A stretch of 43,860 nt of DNA from Acidobacteriaceae bacterium (GTDB taxonomy: Bacteria > Acidobacteriota > Terriglobia > Terriglobales > Acidobacteriaceae). The notes under the pieces were generated by a model. It worked only from the letters and a program-made list of their open reading frames with translations, ran no database searches and had not been told where the DNA came from. Made by a program: the position numbers and the translations under genes. This document shows, piece by piece, positions 9,901 through 18,254 of this stretch. Location: positions 1 to 43,860 of the forward strand of contig DAHXNK010000006.1 in the NCBI GenBank assembly GCA_027365415.1, written 5' to 3'. Position 1 is the stretch's first letter, and the number at the start of each line of letters is the position of its first letter.

Positions 9901-10586
9901 CCACTTCCCTTCCGCCGGATGTAGGTCAACCCGCTGCTTGGGAACCCGAGGAGACCGCGACCGAAGATACAGCCTCTGCGATTCTGCGTCCAGAAGGTTC
10001 CTGGAAGGCGCGACTCTTCGGCACTGTCGTCCATGCGCTGATGCAGCCTCTGGCTCGAATCCTTCGCGCCCAAAAAGACGAAGAGCATATTCACGACGCA
10101 GTACAACAGCTGCGCCAGCCTGCGCTGTTGCGCATGATGCAAGGGGGGTACGCGCCAAACGATGCACAGGTTGCCGCCGACCGCATCGCGCGCGTGCTGC
10201 TGGAAGTCGCGCTAGACCCGGTGGCGCAATGGCTACTCGCAGCGCATCCCAGCGTCGATCCCTTGCTGCCGGAGTTTGAGGTTCCCCTGACGGCTCTGCT
10301 GCAAAAAACCGTTCGCAATGTGCGGCTCGACCGCATGTTTCTCGCTGGGCCAGAACCTTTGACTGCCGGGAACCAGCAGCTTTGGATTGTGGATTTCAAA
10401 ACCGCCACGCATGGCGAACGTGATCTGGAGCCATTCCTCGCCGAGCAAAAAAATCTCTACACCCGACAAATGCAGGTGTATGCCGAGGTAGCGCGCGCAG
10501 CCTATCCACAGCCAACGGCAATCCACCTTGGCCTGTACTATCCGCTGCTTCAGAAATTGATCTGGTGGATCGAAGGCGTGTTTTAA
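6945..10586 (+). CDS. AddA-like UvrD-family helicase/nuclease
   Basis: The approximately 1213-residue protein carries the full superfamily 1 helicase set: Walker A (ASAGSGKTELL), a Walker B variant VDEMQDT, GDPKQSIYRF, LTSNFRS, the VEVLTMHKAKGLEWD motif and LLYVACTRARRELHLF. The C-terminus has a RecB-type nuclease core (IVDFKT ... RQMQVYAE). It is the motor and second nuclease of an AddAB-like end-processing complex, with the gene just upstream as partner. Several starts are possible. I chose the ATG at 6945, preceded by GAGGAAG and overlapping the upstream stop by 23 bp; an ATG at 6978, 10 bp after that stop, is almost as good. The stop overlaps the convergent phoU stop by 4 bp. Confidence 0.88.
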   Translation: MAQNRNPELSEMNIPPHIAPDAQPDDTTQRIMALDTERSFLVEASAGSGKTELLIQRYLKLLAQVEEPEEILAITFTRKAAAEMRDRILRELRTAEKTDASNEPSPHKQQTRALAAAALENGQRRNWNVTRQPHRMQVRTIDSLCKDITSRLPMLAQMKAGTQPITDASELYSTAAQNVLKQLGGDDGKLNEAIRVLVLHLDNRLERAVQLLANLLATRDQWGHVLPIDKESHDAGLEQIVHEKFELPLKEIHAFACRSLEKSLGHATAMHIFSLMQDASGYLKRENKKNPFAACLAWTEPPSYHAEDAEHWAVVADFLLTREGEFRKRVDVALGFPPKSPRKPEMQALLASLAENTALLQALRGLQTLPPMQYTVQQRKVLCASFLLLRHALVQLKLVFAQEGKTDFTELLLAAQQALADDTNSIALALGTKIQHLLVDEMQDTSVTQFHLLRHLVQSWDGFSQTVFLVGDPKQSIYRFRQAEVALFALARDFGLGDVQFETISLTSNFRSQQRLVETTNQYFAQVFLETTDTDNIHFHPSLAANLEVSSDASWDRVHWHPLINAKQKSEPDAMNPSLVEAQTLCDVIEGYRSEDQANDCPRSIAILVSNKRHVWPILKEMQRRKISYRAIEMDTLTDRQPLLDLLAITRCLLHAADRIAWLAVLRAPWCGLTLADLHMLCGTEDARWQSCTVPELLRERLSLLSGDGQQRAERVWRALEQARSLLPQERLSSLVERIWHTLGGQACVSASELLAIEQFFTMLSDLEMEGVRLTATRIEERMQKLYAPTPAQEKGSVEVLTMHKAKGLEWDIVLLPGLHNKPRNDDPKLLAWAEDIQPTPEGALESRFFLAPIRHASEEKEPIGAYIHQRIAKREKEERKRLLYVACTRARRELHLFATLARNENGELARPNARSLLHIAWPFAKEMFTQQPEQSDAANNILTMPAPRLQPRSGIAASLVAEAQPGEAPRLPLSNFRRLPSGWTPTSLPPDVGQPAAWEPEETATEDTASAILRPEGSWKARLFGTVVHALMQPLARILRAQKDEEHIHDAVQQLRQPALLRMMQGGYAPNDAQVAADRIARVLLEVALDPVAQWLLAAHPSVDPLLPEFEVPLTALLQKTVRNVRLDRMFLAGPEPLTAGNQQLWIVDFKTATHGERDLEPFLAEQKNLYTRQMQVYAEVARAAYPQPTAIHLGLYYPLLQKLIWWIEGVF

Positions 10587-11251
10587 CTGCCGGTTCGCCA
10601 ATGGCGACGAACATCGGCGCCGCTTACCCAGAAGATGACATCCTCGGCAATGTTGGTGGCATGGTCGCCCACGCGCTCCAGATTGCGCGCGATCAGCAAA
10701 ACATTCAGGGCCTGCGGTGTCTGGCTCGGCTCGTCATGGATCAGCTTGCTCAACGTCCGATAGATCGCGTTATTCATCTGATCGACCTGGTCGTCCATCG
10801 TCAGGACAGATTCGGCAAGGTCGGCGTCCGCATCAATAAAGGCTTGCAGCGCGCGCCGCACCATTGAGGCCGACATCGAGGCCAGCTTGGGAATATCCAC
10901 GGGAAGCTCGACCGGAGGCATGGCTTGCAGATCCCGCACGCGTCCGGCAATGTTGACGGCCTGATCGCCAACGCGCTCGATATCGGCATTGATTTTGATG
11001 ACGGCAAGAATGAAGCGCAGATCAATGGCCATCGGCTGCTCCATCGCCAACAGGTCGAGCGCCATCTGGTCAATCTCGCGCTCCTGGCGATTGATGGCAG
11101 GCTCGGAGCGCTGCACCAGATCGCAGATGGAAAGATCGCGGACGCGATAGGCCTCAATGGAGCGCTGAATGGCCTGCTCCGCTATGCCCGCCATCACCAG
11201 CAGCTTTTCCTTCAGATCGTCGAGGTTTTGATGGAACCGTATCCGCGTCAT
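10583..11251 (-). CDS. phoU: phosphate transport/signalling regulator PhoU
   Basis: This 222-residue all-helical protein has two tandem PhoU repeats, each with the metal-binding signature: [16 protein letters not shown] at about residue 90 and [18 protein letters not shown] at about residue 190. PhoU links the Pst transporter to the phosphate-sensing kinase and lowers Pst activity when phosphate is plentiful. The ATG overlaps the pstB stop as ATGA, and its ribosome site GGGAGG lies inside the last codons of pstB, so translation is probably coupled. It is the last gene of pstCAB-phoU and converges on the helicase gene with a 4 bp overlap. Confidence 0.96.
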   Translation of the reverse strand: MTRIRFHQNLDDLKEKLLVMAGIAEQAIQRSIEAYRVRDLSICDLVQRSEPAINRQEREIDQMALDLLAMEQPMAIDLRFILAVIKINADIERVGDQAVNIAGRVRDLQAMPPVELPVDIPKLASMSASMVRRALQAFIDADADLAESVLTMDDQVDQMNNAIYRTLSKLIHDEPSQTPQALNVLLIARNLERVGDHATNIAEDVIFWVSGADVRRHWRTGS

Positions 11252-12006
11252 CCAAACCTCCCGGTGATGTAATCTTCCGTCCGCTTGTCGCTGGGATTAG
11301 TAAAGATTTTGGTGGTCGCGTCAAACTCCACCAACTGGCCGTTCAGAAAAAATCCCGTCTTCTCCGCAACGCGCGCCGCCTGCTGCATGTTGTGCGTCAC
11401 GATAACGATGGTATATTCCGACTTCAACTGAAAGATGAGATCCTCAATCTTCGCCGTGGAGATGGGATCGAGCGCCGAGGCAGGCTCATCCATCAGCAGT
11501 ACCTCCGGGTCAACGGCCAGCGTGCGCGCAATGCAGAGCCGTTGCTGCTGGCCACCAGAAATGCTGGCTCCCGACTTGCGCTTCAGGTCGTCTTTCACTT
11601 CGTCCCACAGCGCTGCGCGACGCAGAGAGCGCTCGACGATCTCATCCAGCGCCTGACGATTGCGAAAGCCGTTGAGCCGCAGACCGCTGGCCACGTTGTC
11701 ATAAATCGACATCGTAGGAAAGGGATTGGGTCGCTGAAACACCATGCCAATGCGCCTGCGAATCACCACAGGAGAGACATCGTTATAAATATCCAGATCG
11801 CCAATTTTTACGGTTCCCGTGACGCGCGCGATCGGATTGGTCTCATGCATCCGATTCAGGCAGCGGACAAAAGTGGACTTGCCGCACCCAGAGGGGCCGA
11901 TGAGCGCCGTTGCGTGGTTGGCTGGAATGTTGAGATGGATATCCCGCAGCGTGTGCGTACTGCCATACCAGGCATTCAGGTCTTTTACTTCAATGCCAAC
12001 ACCCAC
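11248..12006 (-). CDS. pstB: phosphate ABC transporter ATP-binding protein PstB
   Basis: From a GTG start the protein is 252 residues, the usual PstB size. It shows Walker A (GPSGCGKST), the Q-loop region (VFQRPNPFP, the typical PstB form), the ABC signature [14 protein letters not shown], Walker B (VLLMDEP) and the switch His (IVTHNM). It hydrolyses ATP to drive phosphate import through PstA and PstC. The reading frame stays open further upstream, but that extension has no family resemblance. The GTG at 12006 shares one base with the pstA stop (TAGTG), which fits coupled translation. It has SALDPIS after the Walker B, as in this subfamily. Confidence 0.95.
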   Translation of the reverse strand: MGVGIEVKDLNAWYGSTHTLRDIHLNIPANHATALIGPSGCGKSTFVRCLNRMHETNPIARVTGTVKIGDLDIYNDVSPVVIRRRIGMVFQRPNPFPTMSIYDNVASGLRLNGFRNRQALDEIVERSLRRAALWDEVKDDLKRKSGASISGGQQQRLCIARTLAVDPEVLLMDEPASALDPISTAKIEDLIFQLKSEYTIVIVTHNMQQAARVAEKTGFFLNGQLVEFDATTKIFTNPSDKRTEDYITGRFG

Positions 12007-12875
12007 TAGCTTGCCCCCTTGAGCACACCGCGCGAAGTTACATACCGAACCAGTGAAACCGAAACAACAATCAGAAAGATCAATACTAACGAACCGGCCC
12101 AAGCCAGCCGATGCCAATCGTTGTAGGGAGAGACGGCGTAGACGAAAATTTGCAGCGGCAACGCCGCGATGGGCTGGTTGAGCGCCAAACTCTTGTCGTC
12201 ATTTCCAAAGGCCGTGAATAACAGTGGGGCCGTTTCTCCAGCCACGCGAGCAAAGGCCAACATGCAGCCGGTAATAATGCCAGCGGAGGCGGTTCGCAGC
12301 GTAATGGAAACCGTGGAACGCCAATTGGGAACGCCCAGCCCCAGCGCGGCCTCGCGGACGGCATGGGGAACCAGCAGGAGCATCTCTTCCGTGGTTCGCG
12401 TGACCGTGGGAATCATCATAATGCCCAGGGCAACGCCGCCGGAAAAGGCCGAGAAATGCCGCTGCGTCACCACGATCAGCGAGTAGACGGCAATGCCCAC
12501 CACAATCGACGGCACGCCATTGAGCACATCCGCAGTAAAGCGCACCAGATTCGAGAGCAGGCGTTTTCGTCCAAACTCCGCTAGGTAGACCCCGGCGGCA
12601 ATGCCGATGGGGATGCCAATCAAACTCGCCACGGTCAGCAGCACGCCGGAGCCGACGATGGCATTTTCCATGCCGCCGCCAATCTCGCCAACCGGCTTGG
12701 GAACCTTGGTGAAAAAGGCCCAGTTCAGAGAACTTGCGCCTTTGTAAATGAGATAAGCAAAGATGGCCAACAGCGGCGCTACCACCACCAGCGCGCCAAG
12801 AACAGCCGTTCCCGTCGCCAGATGGTTCTTCCATCTACGCCAAGTCTGCCCGCTTTGTTGTATTCTCTGCTGCAT
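12006..12875 (-). CDS. pstA: phosphate ABC transporter permease PstA
   Basis: The 289-residue membrane protein has about six transmembrane helices and the permease EAA loop that contacts the ATPase ([20 protein letters not shown]). The family pattern [12 protein letters not shown] and the C-terminal [14 protein letters not shown] are both present. It forms the membrane channel of the phosphate importer with PstC. The ATG lies 4 bp after the pstC stop. The stop shares one base with the pstB GTG. No anomalies were seen. Confidence 0.95.
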   Translation of the reverse strand: MQQRIQQSGQTWRRWKNHLATGTAVLGALVVVAPLLAIFAYLIYKGASSLNWAFFTKVPKPVGEIGGGMENAIVGSGVLLTVASLIGIPIGIAAGVYLAEFGRKRLLSNLVRFTADVLNGVPSIVVGIAVYSLIVVTQRHFSAFSGGVALGIMMIPTVTRTTEEMLLLVPHAVREAALGLGVPNWRSTVSITLRTASAGIITGCMLAFARVAGETAPLLFTAFGNDDKSLALNQPIAALPLQIFVYAVSPYNDWHRLAWAGSLVLIFLIVVSVSLVRYVTSRGVLKGAS

Positions 12876-12879
12876 TCTT

Positions 12880-13959
12880 TTATGCCATGCGCGATGATGC
12901 GCCGCGCGTTACCGACCAGATCAACAGCCGCGCCAGCGCATTCACCACAATCGTAACCAGGAAAAGCACCAGGCCAATCTCAATCAACGCACTCAAATAC
13001 AGACTCGTTGTAGCCTCGGTAAATTCATTGGCCAACACACTAGCCATCGTATAGCCGGGAGCCAGCAGGGAGCGCGCAATTTCTGGGCGATTGCCAATCA
13101 CCATCGTGACCGCCATCGTCTCTCCCAGCGCGCGGCCCAAACCCAGAATGATGCCTCCTGCAATGCCCAGCCGCGCATTGGGCAGTACGCTGATGCGGAT
13201 CATTTCCCAGCGCGTTGCGCCCAACGCCAGAGCCGCTTCGCGCTGACTCTGCGGCACGGTGCTCATCACCTCCCGCGTGATGGAGGAGATGATGGGCAGA
13301 ATCATAATCGCCAGAATAACCCCCGCCGCCAACATGCTGACCCCGTAATCCGGCCCCTCAAAAAATCCAGTCCAGCCCAGCGTCCGCATCAGAAAGGGAT
13401 TGATCTCTGTACGCAGCAACGGCACCAGCACCACCAAGGCCCACAGACCGTAGACCACACTGGGAATGGCAGCCAATAATTCCGTAAGAAAGGAAAGCGA
13501 GCGCCGCAGAGGAATGGGGCACATTTCGGTAATAAAGACCGCCGTGCTGACGGAGAGCGGAACGGCGATCAACAACGCAAGCAACGAAGACACCAGCGTG
13601 CCATAGATGAAGGGCCGCGCTCCAAAGTCCTCGCTGACCGGATTCCAGGCGGAACGATACAGGAAGGAGATTCCAAAGTGGGCAATGGCCATGCGAGACT
13701 GCCATGCCAACTCTAAAAAGATGAAGAGGACGATGACAAAAATCGTCAATGCGCTGGCCAGCATCAGCGTCTTGAAAAATCCGTCCGAGAAGGCAGAGTC
13801 GCTCTGCGCGTTCAGATATCGCCGTGCGGCAGAAGGTCGCGCCACTGCAAGCCCCGAAGCACTGGGAGACTCTCTGCCGTTCACGACATCTCTTTCAGCC
13901 AATTTGCCGCTCACAGACCCGTCCCCGTGTCCCCGCTTTTCCCTCTTCAGGGTACCCAA
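12880..13959 (-). CDS. pstC: phosphate ABC transporter permease PstC
   Basis: The protein (up to 359 residues) has a charged N-terminal tail of about 60 residues, then about six helices. Family motifs include AAIPSVVYGLWAL, the EAA loop QREAALALGATRWEMIRISV and LGRALGETMAVTMVIGN. It is the second permease subunit of the phosphate importer. The listed start at 13959 is a TTG with no good ribosome site; GTG codons at 13914 or 13884 would still precede the first helix and may be the true start. It is the first gene of pstCAB-phoU. No pstS (periplasmic phosphate-binding protein) precedes it; the next gene upstream is unrelated. I saw no convincing Pho box before it. Confidence 0.92.
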   Translation of the reverse strand: MGTLKREKRGHGDGSVSGKLAERDVVNGRESPSASGLAVARPSAARRYLNAQSDSAFSDGFFKTLMLASALTIFVIVLFIFLELAWQSRMAIAHFGISFLYRSAWNPVSEDFGARPFIYGTLVSSLLALLIAVPLSVSTAVFITEMCPIPLRRSLSFLTELLAAIPSVVYGLWALVVLVPLLRTEINPFLMRTLGWTGFFEGPDYGVSMLAAGVILAIMILPIISSITREVMSTVPQSQREAALALGATRWEMIRISVLPNARLGIAGGIILGLGRALGETMAVTMVIGNRPEIARSLLAPGYTMASVLANEFTEATTSLYLSALIEIGLVLFLVTIVVNALARLLIWSVTRGASSRMA

Positions 13960-14002
13960 CCCATGTAAATATCTGATGAATTTTACAAAAAGAAGCGCCC
14001 CA

Positions 14003-14962
14003 CTACGAGATGGACCGTGCTGCCTTTTCCTCCAAATCCATCAGCGGATAGCCGAGGTGCTTCCACTCATCAAAGCCACCGCGCAGCGGACGTATCCGCT
14101 CAATTCCCAGCCGCCGCAAGGTCAGAGCCATCTTGGCGCTGGTCTCTTCGCTGGGGCAGGTGCAATAGAGGATGATGTCGCGATCCCGTGGAAGGTCGGC
14201 GTTCCGCTGCATCAATTCATTAGGCATCATCCGGATGGCTCCGGGAAGCACTCGCGGATCAGGAAGATAATCCAGCGGATACCGCAGATCCACGATGAAG
14301 ACCTCTTCGCCGCGATCCAGCATGGCCTTCAGATCGTCTGGATTCACGCGCATAGCGCGAACCTTGCGCAGAAACATCTGCTGTCGGAAAATCTTCCCCA
14401 CCAGCAGCGCCACAACGACAAGGAGAAAGACAGCCAGAGCAAAACGGCTCATCCAGTGCAGCGCATCCTGATTTCGGCGAAGAGCATCGCCAAAGAAGCG
14501 TCCTAACAGAACAAACGAACTCCCCCAGAGCAGCGTTCCCGCCGCATCGTAAAGCAGAAAAAAACGATATTCCATCTGGCTTTGGCCCGCCAGAGGCGCC
14601 GCCATCAAATTGAGGCCAGGAATAAATTTTGCAATCACCAGAGCGCCCGGCCCACGCGCCGCAATCATGTCCTCCGTCCTGCGAAGACAGGAGGCGGCCT
14701 CCAGGGAAAACTTGCATATCCATCGCGTGACCGTGTCGCCATATCGCCTGCCCAGAGAAAACCAGACGGAATCGGCCAGCAGGCTGCCTGCCAGCACCGT
14801 CACCAAAATTCCCGCCAGGCCCAAAACATGCGTCGCGCTCAGTGTGCCCGCCGTCAGCAGCACCGGCGTGCTGGGCAAGGGCATGCCCAACTGTTCCAGC
14901 AAGACCCAGAAAAATAGCACCCAGTAGCCGTAGTGAAGGAAAAAATGGAGAATCATCGTCAT
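14003..14962 (-). CDS. DedA-family membrane protein fused to a rhodanese domain
   Basis: From the ATG at 14962 the product is 319 residues. Residues about 1-195 are a DedA/VTT membrane domain (EQLGMPLPSTPVLLTAGTL, GRRYGD, AKFIPGLNLMAAPLAG). Residues about 205-310 are a rhodanese domain with the cysteine loop YC267TCPSEETSA and typical flanks (VDLRYPLDY, LPGAIRMMP, LRGGFDEW). DedA proteins are linked to lipid scrambling and membrane homeostasis; rhodanese domains carry a persulfide on the active-site Cys. The fusion places a sulfur-carrying or redox-sensing domain on a membrane transporter-like protein. The frame is open further upstream to 15106, but that part overlaps the neighbouring gene and has no family character. 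Confidence 0.88.
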   Translation of the reverse strand: MTMILHFFLHYGYWVLFFWVLLEQLGMPLPSTPVLLTAGTLSATHVLGLAGILVTVLAGSLLADSVWFSLGRRYGDTVTRWICKFSLEAASCLRRTEDMIAARGPGALVIAKFIPGLNLMAAPLAGQSQMEYRFFLLYDAAGTLLWGSSFVLLGRFFGDALRRNQDALHWMSRFALAVFLLVVVALLVGKIFRQQMFLRKVRAMRVNPDDLKAMLDRGEEVFIVDLRYPLDYLPDPRVLPGAIRMMPNELMQRNADLPRDRDIILYCTCPSEETSAKMALTLRRLGIERIRPLRGGFDEWKHLGYPLMDLEEKAARSIS

Positions 14963-15011
14963 CCTGGCTCCTGCATTCCTGACACACGCGCAAGGGGTGA
15001 TGTCGCGAAGT

Positions 15012-16073
15012 TCATGGCCGCGCTCCCACTGCAGAAGGAGCATTTGCCGATGCACCCTCCGGCTTCTCTGCCCAGTAGTTTGTCCGCGCCAGCACGGTCG
15101 CTCCAATATCCTGCCGCCGCAGGCTCACGCTCAGTAGATGCAGGCCGGGAGCAGGATGATCGGGCTGAAAGCTGAGCATGTATCGGTTATGCACCTGATT
15201 CGCCAACATGCCGATCTTGCCATCCAGTCCCTTGGCATCATTAAACCGCAGATACTCCCCACCCGTCATCCGTGGAATCTCCGCCGCCGCGTTCTTGCGC
15301 AGCGCTTGCGCGGCCATTATGAATGGCTCCAGCAGGCTCCCGCCGCCGCCATGTTTCAGATCGTTCAAAAACTCTGTCCGCGCCGGGGCAAAGGTCAGCG
15401 TGTAGACGATGGTGCTGCTGGAGCCAATCTTTTGAATCACAGCCTTCGCCGGAGTGCGACTGCCATGATCGCGTGTCTCGCTGATAAGCAAAATGGCGCG
15501 CTGGTTCTGCTTTGGCTCATCCTGCAACATGTCGGCGGCGTACCAGACTGCGTCGAGAATCGCCGCGCCATCATCACCGGGCTGAATGGATTGGAATGCC
15601 CGATCCAGCGTTTGCGAATTTGAGGTGAAATCCTGCAACAGGCTCGGCTGGCTGTCAAAGGCGATGATGGCGATGCGATGTTGCGCGCTCCCGGTCAGAG
15701 CGTGCAGCATGGTGGGCAGGCCCTGCATCTTGTAGAACTCCTCCACCGCAGCCCGGCCCGTCTGCACCAGAACCACCAGCGACAGTGGCGCGTTGTCGGT
15801 GTCGGTGTCCAGATGCACGTTCTTCTGCTCCACGCCATTGTCTTCCACAATGAAGTCCTTTGCCGTCAGACCAAAGATCGGCTCGCCGGATTTTGATTCC
15901 ACCAACGTAGGGACAGGCACAAGATTGGTGCGAGCATGGAGCATAAGCGTCTGGCTGGATGTCTGGCTAAGCGTCTGCGCCCCACTCCACCCGGCATAGA
16001 GACATATCGGCAAACAAAGGACAGCGCAATACCGAAAGATCAACCCCAACCTCTGCATATTCCTTTTGTACAC
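15012..16073 (-). CDS. VWFA-related Acidobacterial domain protein with degenerate metal site
   Basis: This 353-residue secreted protein (signal peptide to about GAQT) follows the acidobacterial VWFA layout: an N-terminal segment (VPVPTLVESKSGEPIFGLTA, DFIVEDNGVEQ) and then a von Willebrand A domain. The metal-ion-dependent adhesion site is lost. The usual DxSxS is VQ104TGR, the threonine loop reads GAAILDA, and the SDG loop reads ISETRD. It therefore probably does not bind Mg2+ as standard domains do. The C-terminus keeps the family ending (NRYMLSFQPDHPAPGLHLLSV). The GTG at 16073 or the ATG at 16058 (after AAAAGGAA) may be the start. The paralogue at 32941-34062 keeps the site intact. Confidence 0.85.
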   Translation of the reverse strand: MYKRNMQRLGLIFRYCAVLCLPICLYAGWSGAQTLSQTSSQTLMLHARTNLVPVPTLVESKSGEPIFGLTAKDFIVEDNGVEQKNVHLDTDTDNAPLSLVVLVQTGRAAVEEFYKMQGLPTMLHALTGSAQHRIAIIAFDSQPSLLQDFTSNSQTLDRAFQSIQPGDDGAAILDAVWYAADMLQDEPKQNQRAILLISETRDHGSRTPAKAVIQKIGSSSTIVYTLTFAPARTEFLNDLKHGGGGSLLEPFIMAAQALRKNAAAEIPRMTGGEYLRFNDAKGLDGKIGMLANQVHNRYMLSFQPDHPAPGLHLLSVSLRRQDIGATVLARTNYWAEKPEGASANAPSAVGARP

Positions 16074-16231
16074 TCACGGCGCACCCAATGGACGAAAAAG
16101 CAAAGACCGGGGAAGCGGATCCTTTGCAATTTTTCGGGGTCGATAGAGGACATTCGGTTGGAGAAGCGCTGCACAAGTTCTTTCCATAAAGCAACACTCC
16201 CCCCTCAGGGAATGACTCCCGCTGTAGGTAC

Positions 16232-16251
16232 GGCGCGGCTGAAGCCGCGCC
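16232..16251. repeat. REP-like perfect GC-rich palindrome
   Basis: Bases 16232-16251 form a perfect inverted repeat: GGCGCGGC, loop TGAA, GCCGCGCC (the stem can extend by one T-A pair). It sits between the dps stop and the start of the VWFA gene. Neither side is followed by a T tract in the direction of transcription, so it is not a standard intrinsic terminator. A closely similar hairpin core occurs at 41833-41854. The element looks like a dispersed palindromic repeat; copy number in the genome cannot be known here. Confidence 0.5.
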
Positions 16252-16288
16252 CCTTCAAAAAATCCACTTATTCAGTGTTGCCTTCGCT

Positions 16289-16945
16289 TTACTTCGCAAA
16301 AACCAGCGGCATCTCGACTAGGTGCTCGCTAACGAACCAGACCTGCAATTCATTGGCGCGCACCACATCGCTGACCAGCATGTCATTGGTGCCATCATCA
16401 CCCAACTCCGCCGCGCGACGCGCCACGCTTCGCGCATCCTTGATAATCAGTTCGTGCGCCTCCAACAGACGCGAAATCTGTACCGGAACCTCTTCTCGAC
16501 CCTTCGGCGGGCGCGGAATGCGCGTCATCTCGGCCACGTCATGGGCCATCGCGACGCTGATTCCGCCCAAGGTCTGGATGCGCTCCGCAACGGTGTCCAC
16601 CATCTCCGCCTGCTCCCCGTAATGTTTGTCGAAGAGAAGATGAAGCTGATAGAACGTGGGGCCGGAGACTTGCCAATGACTTTTCTTGTATAAATCGCGC
16701 AGGGTGATGGTGTCGGCCAGCAACTGGTTCAGCTTGTCGGCCATCTCCTCGCGGACATCCGCGCCAAGGCCAACTGAAAGCCGTGGAATGACATTGCCAA
16801 ATTTTTGAATTTCCTTTGTATGTTGGCGCGCATGCGGCGTCATCATGTCCGTTCCCTTGTGGCTGGTTCCTTTGTCGTCGGCTCCGGTGTCGCCCATTGC
16901 CTTGGCAGAGTTCTTTGTCGGGGATGTTGCCGTTGCTGTACCCAT
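16289..16945 (-). CDS. dps: Dps-family DNA-binding ferritin-like protein
   Basis: The 218-residue protein has a flexible, Lys/Thr-rich N-terminal tail of about 50 residues and a four-helix Dps core. The ferroxidase residues H90, H102, D106, D117 and E121 match the spacing of the E. coli set (51, 63, 67, 78, 82), in the stretch KKSHWQVSGPTFYQLHLLFD. Dps stores iron as ferric oxide using H2O2 and shields DNA in stress. The charged tail could bind DNA; the length is above the usual 160-170 because of it. A strong ribosome site (AGGAGGGAA) precedes the ATG. It appears to be a single-gene unit. Confidence 0.92.
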   Translation of the reverse strand: MGTATATSPTKNSAKAMGDTGADDKGTSHKGTDMMTPHARQHTKEIQKFGNVIPRLSVGLGADVREEMADKLNQLLADTITLRDLYKKSHWQVSGPTFYQLHLLFDKHYGEQAEMVDTVAERIQTLGGISVAMAHDVAEMTRIPRPPKGREEVPVQISRLLEAHELIIKDARSVARRAAELGDDGTNDMLVSDVVRANELQVWFVSEHLVEMPLVFAK

Positions 16946-17032
16946 GAAGATTCCCTCCTGTATGGTTTTGTTAGATGCCCAAAACCCGTTCCGGGATGAA
17001 AAATTTGCGCGAATTCCTCCTGCGAATAGCGC

Positions 17033-18214
17033 CTATCCCGTTGGCGAGGAATGGCGCATCCGGCCACCGGGTTCTAAAACATAGACTTCGCCGCGCCACA
17101 GAATTGAGCGACTGCCATAGCTGGCCAGCCAGAAGAAAAATCCCATCCCGTCGCGCAGCGGGTACAACCAGATACTCTGCCACGGACTTGGTTCGCGCAG
17201 TACCCATTGGCTGACCGCTGCGGCCATCGCCATGCGCGAGCCAATACTCCAGGCCAGAATCGCCGCTGCCATCTCTGGGCAATGCAAGGCCCACGCCGAC
17301 GACGCGGCCAGCACCCCAAAAGGCAGGCAGAAGGTGAGTACCGTGCCAAAATGTCCCTTGGGACGCGAAAAGCGTGTGCTCTTCATCCAGCGCGCCTGAT
17401 GCCGCATGGAGGGCCAAAAATCCGCGTGCAACACGATATGGTCAATACTGTGGCGCGACAGAACCACCTGGCTGCCTTGCTCCGCGACCCAGTTCCCCAG
17501 CAAAAAATCGTCGGCGCAATAGTCGCCCATCGGCAAAAATCCGCCCATCTTCTCGACACACGAGCGGCGCGTAGCCATCGTTGGCCCCAGCGTGAACTTC
17601 ATGCCTTCCAGCATCTCCGCCACCAACACGCCAGCAGTCATCTCAATCGACATGCCCGTGGCTTCCAATCGCGCCCACAGGCCGCCCTCCGCAGCCACGC
17701 CACGGTACAGACAGGTCACTGCGCCCACGCTGGCGTCGGCAAAGGGAGCCACGACAGCGCGAATATACTCCGACGTCACACGCACATCGCTGTCGCTGAT
17801 GATGAAAATATCGTGCTGCGCGGCTTGAAACATTCGCTCCAGCGAAAGAATTTTCGCGTTGGGCATGGTCGGCTCCCCGGTGGTCAAAAACTGTACGGGG
17901 ATATGCGGATATCGCGCCGCCACGCGCCGCGCCGTGGCCAGACCAGCATCGTCGGCATGGCGGGCGCAAAAAAGAATCTCATACGCGGGATACTCCTGCG
18001 TAAAAAATGTGGCCAGATGGGAGGCAAGTCCCGGCTCGGCCCCATGCAGCGGCTTCAGCAAGCTCACCGGCGGCGTGAAGCTGGAGGGTAGCGCGCATCG
18101 ACCCTGGCGACGAAACCTCCAGGCCGCAACCAGCACCATCGCTCCATACACGCCCGATGTGAGCAGAACGAAGAGTCCGACAGCCAGACCACTATCAATG
18201 AGCAATTTCAACAT
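17033..18214 (-). CDS. membrane glycosyltransferase, ceramide-glucosyltransferase/HpnI-like
   Basis: The 393-residue protein has an N-terminal membrane anchor, a GT2 catalytic domain and two or three C-terminal helices. It shows PPVSLLKPLHGAEPGL at the start of the domain, the DSD metal motif (IISDSDVRV), the acceptor-side CADDFLLG and the closing RHQARW, which matches Q/RxxRW. This D,D,D,Q/RxxRW layout is that of UDP-glucose:ceramide glucosyltransferase and of HpnI, which adds N-acetylglucosamine to bacteriohopanetetrol. HpnI is the more likely role in an acidobacterium, but no other hopanoid gene is nearby, so the substrate is inference. The ATG at 18214 has no obvious ribosome site. The gene is 40 bp downstream of the MerR regulator. 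Confidence 0.78.
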   Translation of the reverse strand: MLKLLIDSGLAVGLFVLLTSGVYGAMVLVAAWRFRRQGRCALPSSFTPPVSLLKPLHGAEPGLASHLATFFTQEYPAYEILFCARHADDAGLATARRVAARYPHIPVQFLTTGEPTMPNAKILSLERMFQAAQHDIFIISDSDVRVTSEYIRAVVAPFADASVGAVTCLYRGVAAEGGLWARLEATGMSIEMTAGVLVAEMLEGMKFTLGPTMATRRSCVEKMGGFLPMGDYCADDFLLGNWVAEQGSQVVLSRHSIDHIVLHADFWPSMRHQARWMKSTRFSRPKGHFGTVLTFCLPFGVLAASSAWALHCPEMAAAILAWSIGSRMAMAAAVSQWVLREPSPWQSIWLYPLRDGMGFFFWLASYGSRSILWRGEVYVLEPGGRMRHSSPTG

Positions 18215-18254
18215 GGGATGCGAGTGAAAGAATCAGAATACTGCAAGCGAGCGC

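Noticed and set aside
13960-14002. AT-rich stretch considered as a Pho box before pstC
   Set aside because: No tandem repeat of the CTGTCAT type is present; only loosely similar TTTACAT and TTGTAAA pieces.
13607-14506. 299-codon plus-strand frame spanning pstC and the DedA-rhodanese gene
   Set aside because: Both strands would be coding over two well-supported genes; the translation is low complexity and matches no fold.
16232-16251. Palindrome considered as the dps terminator
   Set aside because: No T tract follows on either strand in the direction of transcription, so it does not have the intrinsic-terminator form.
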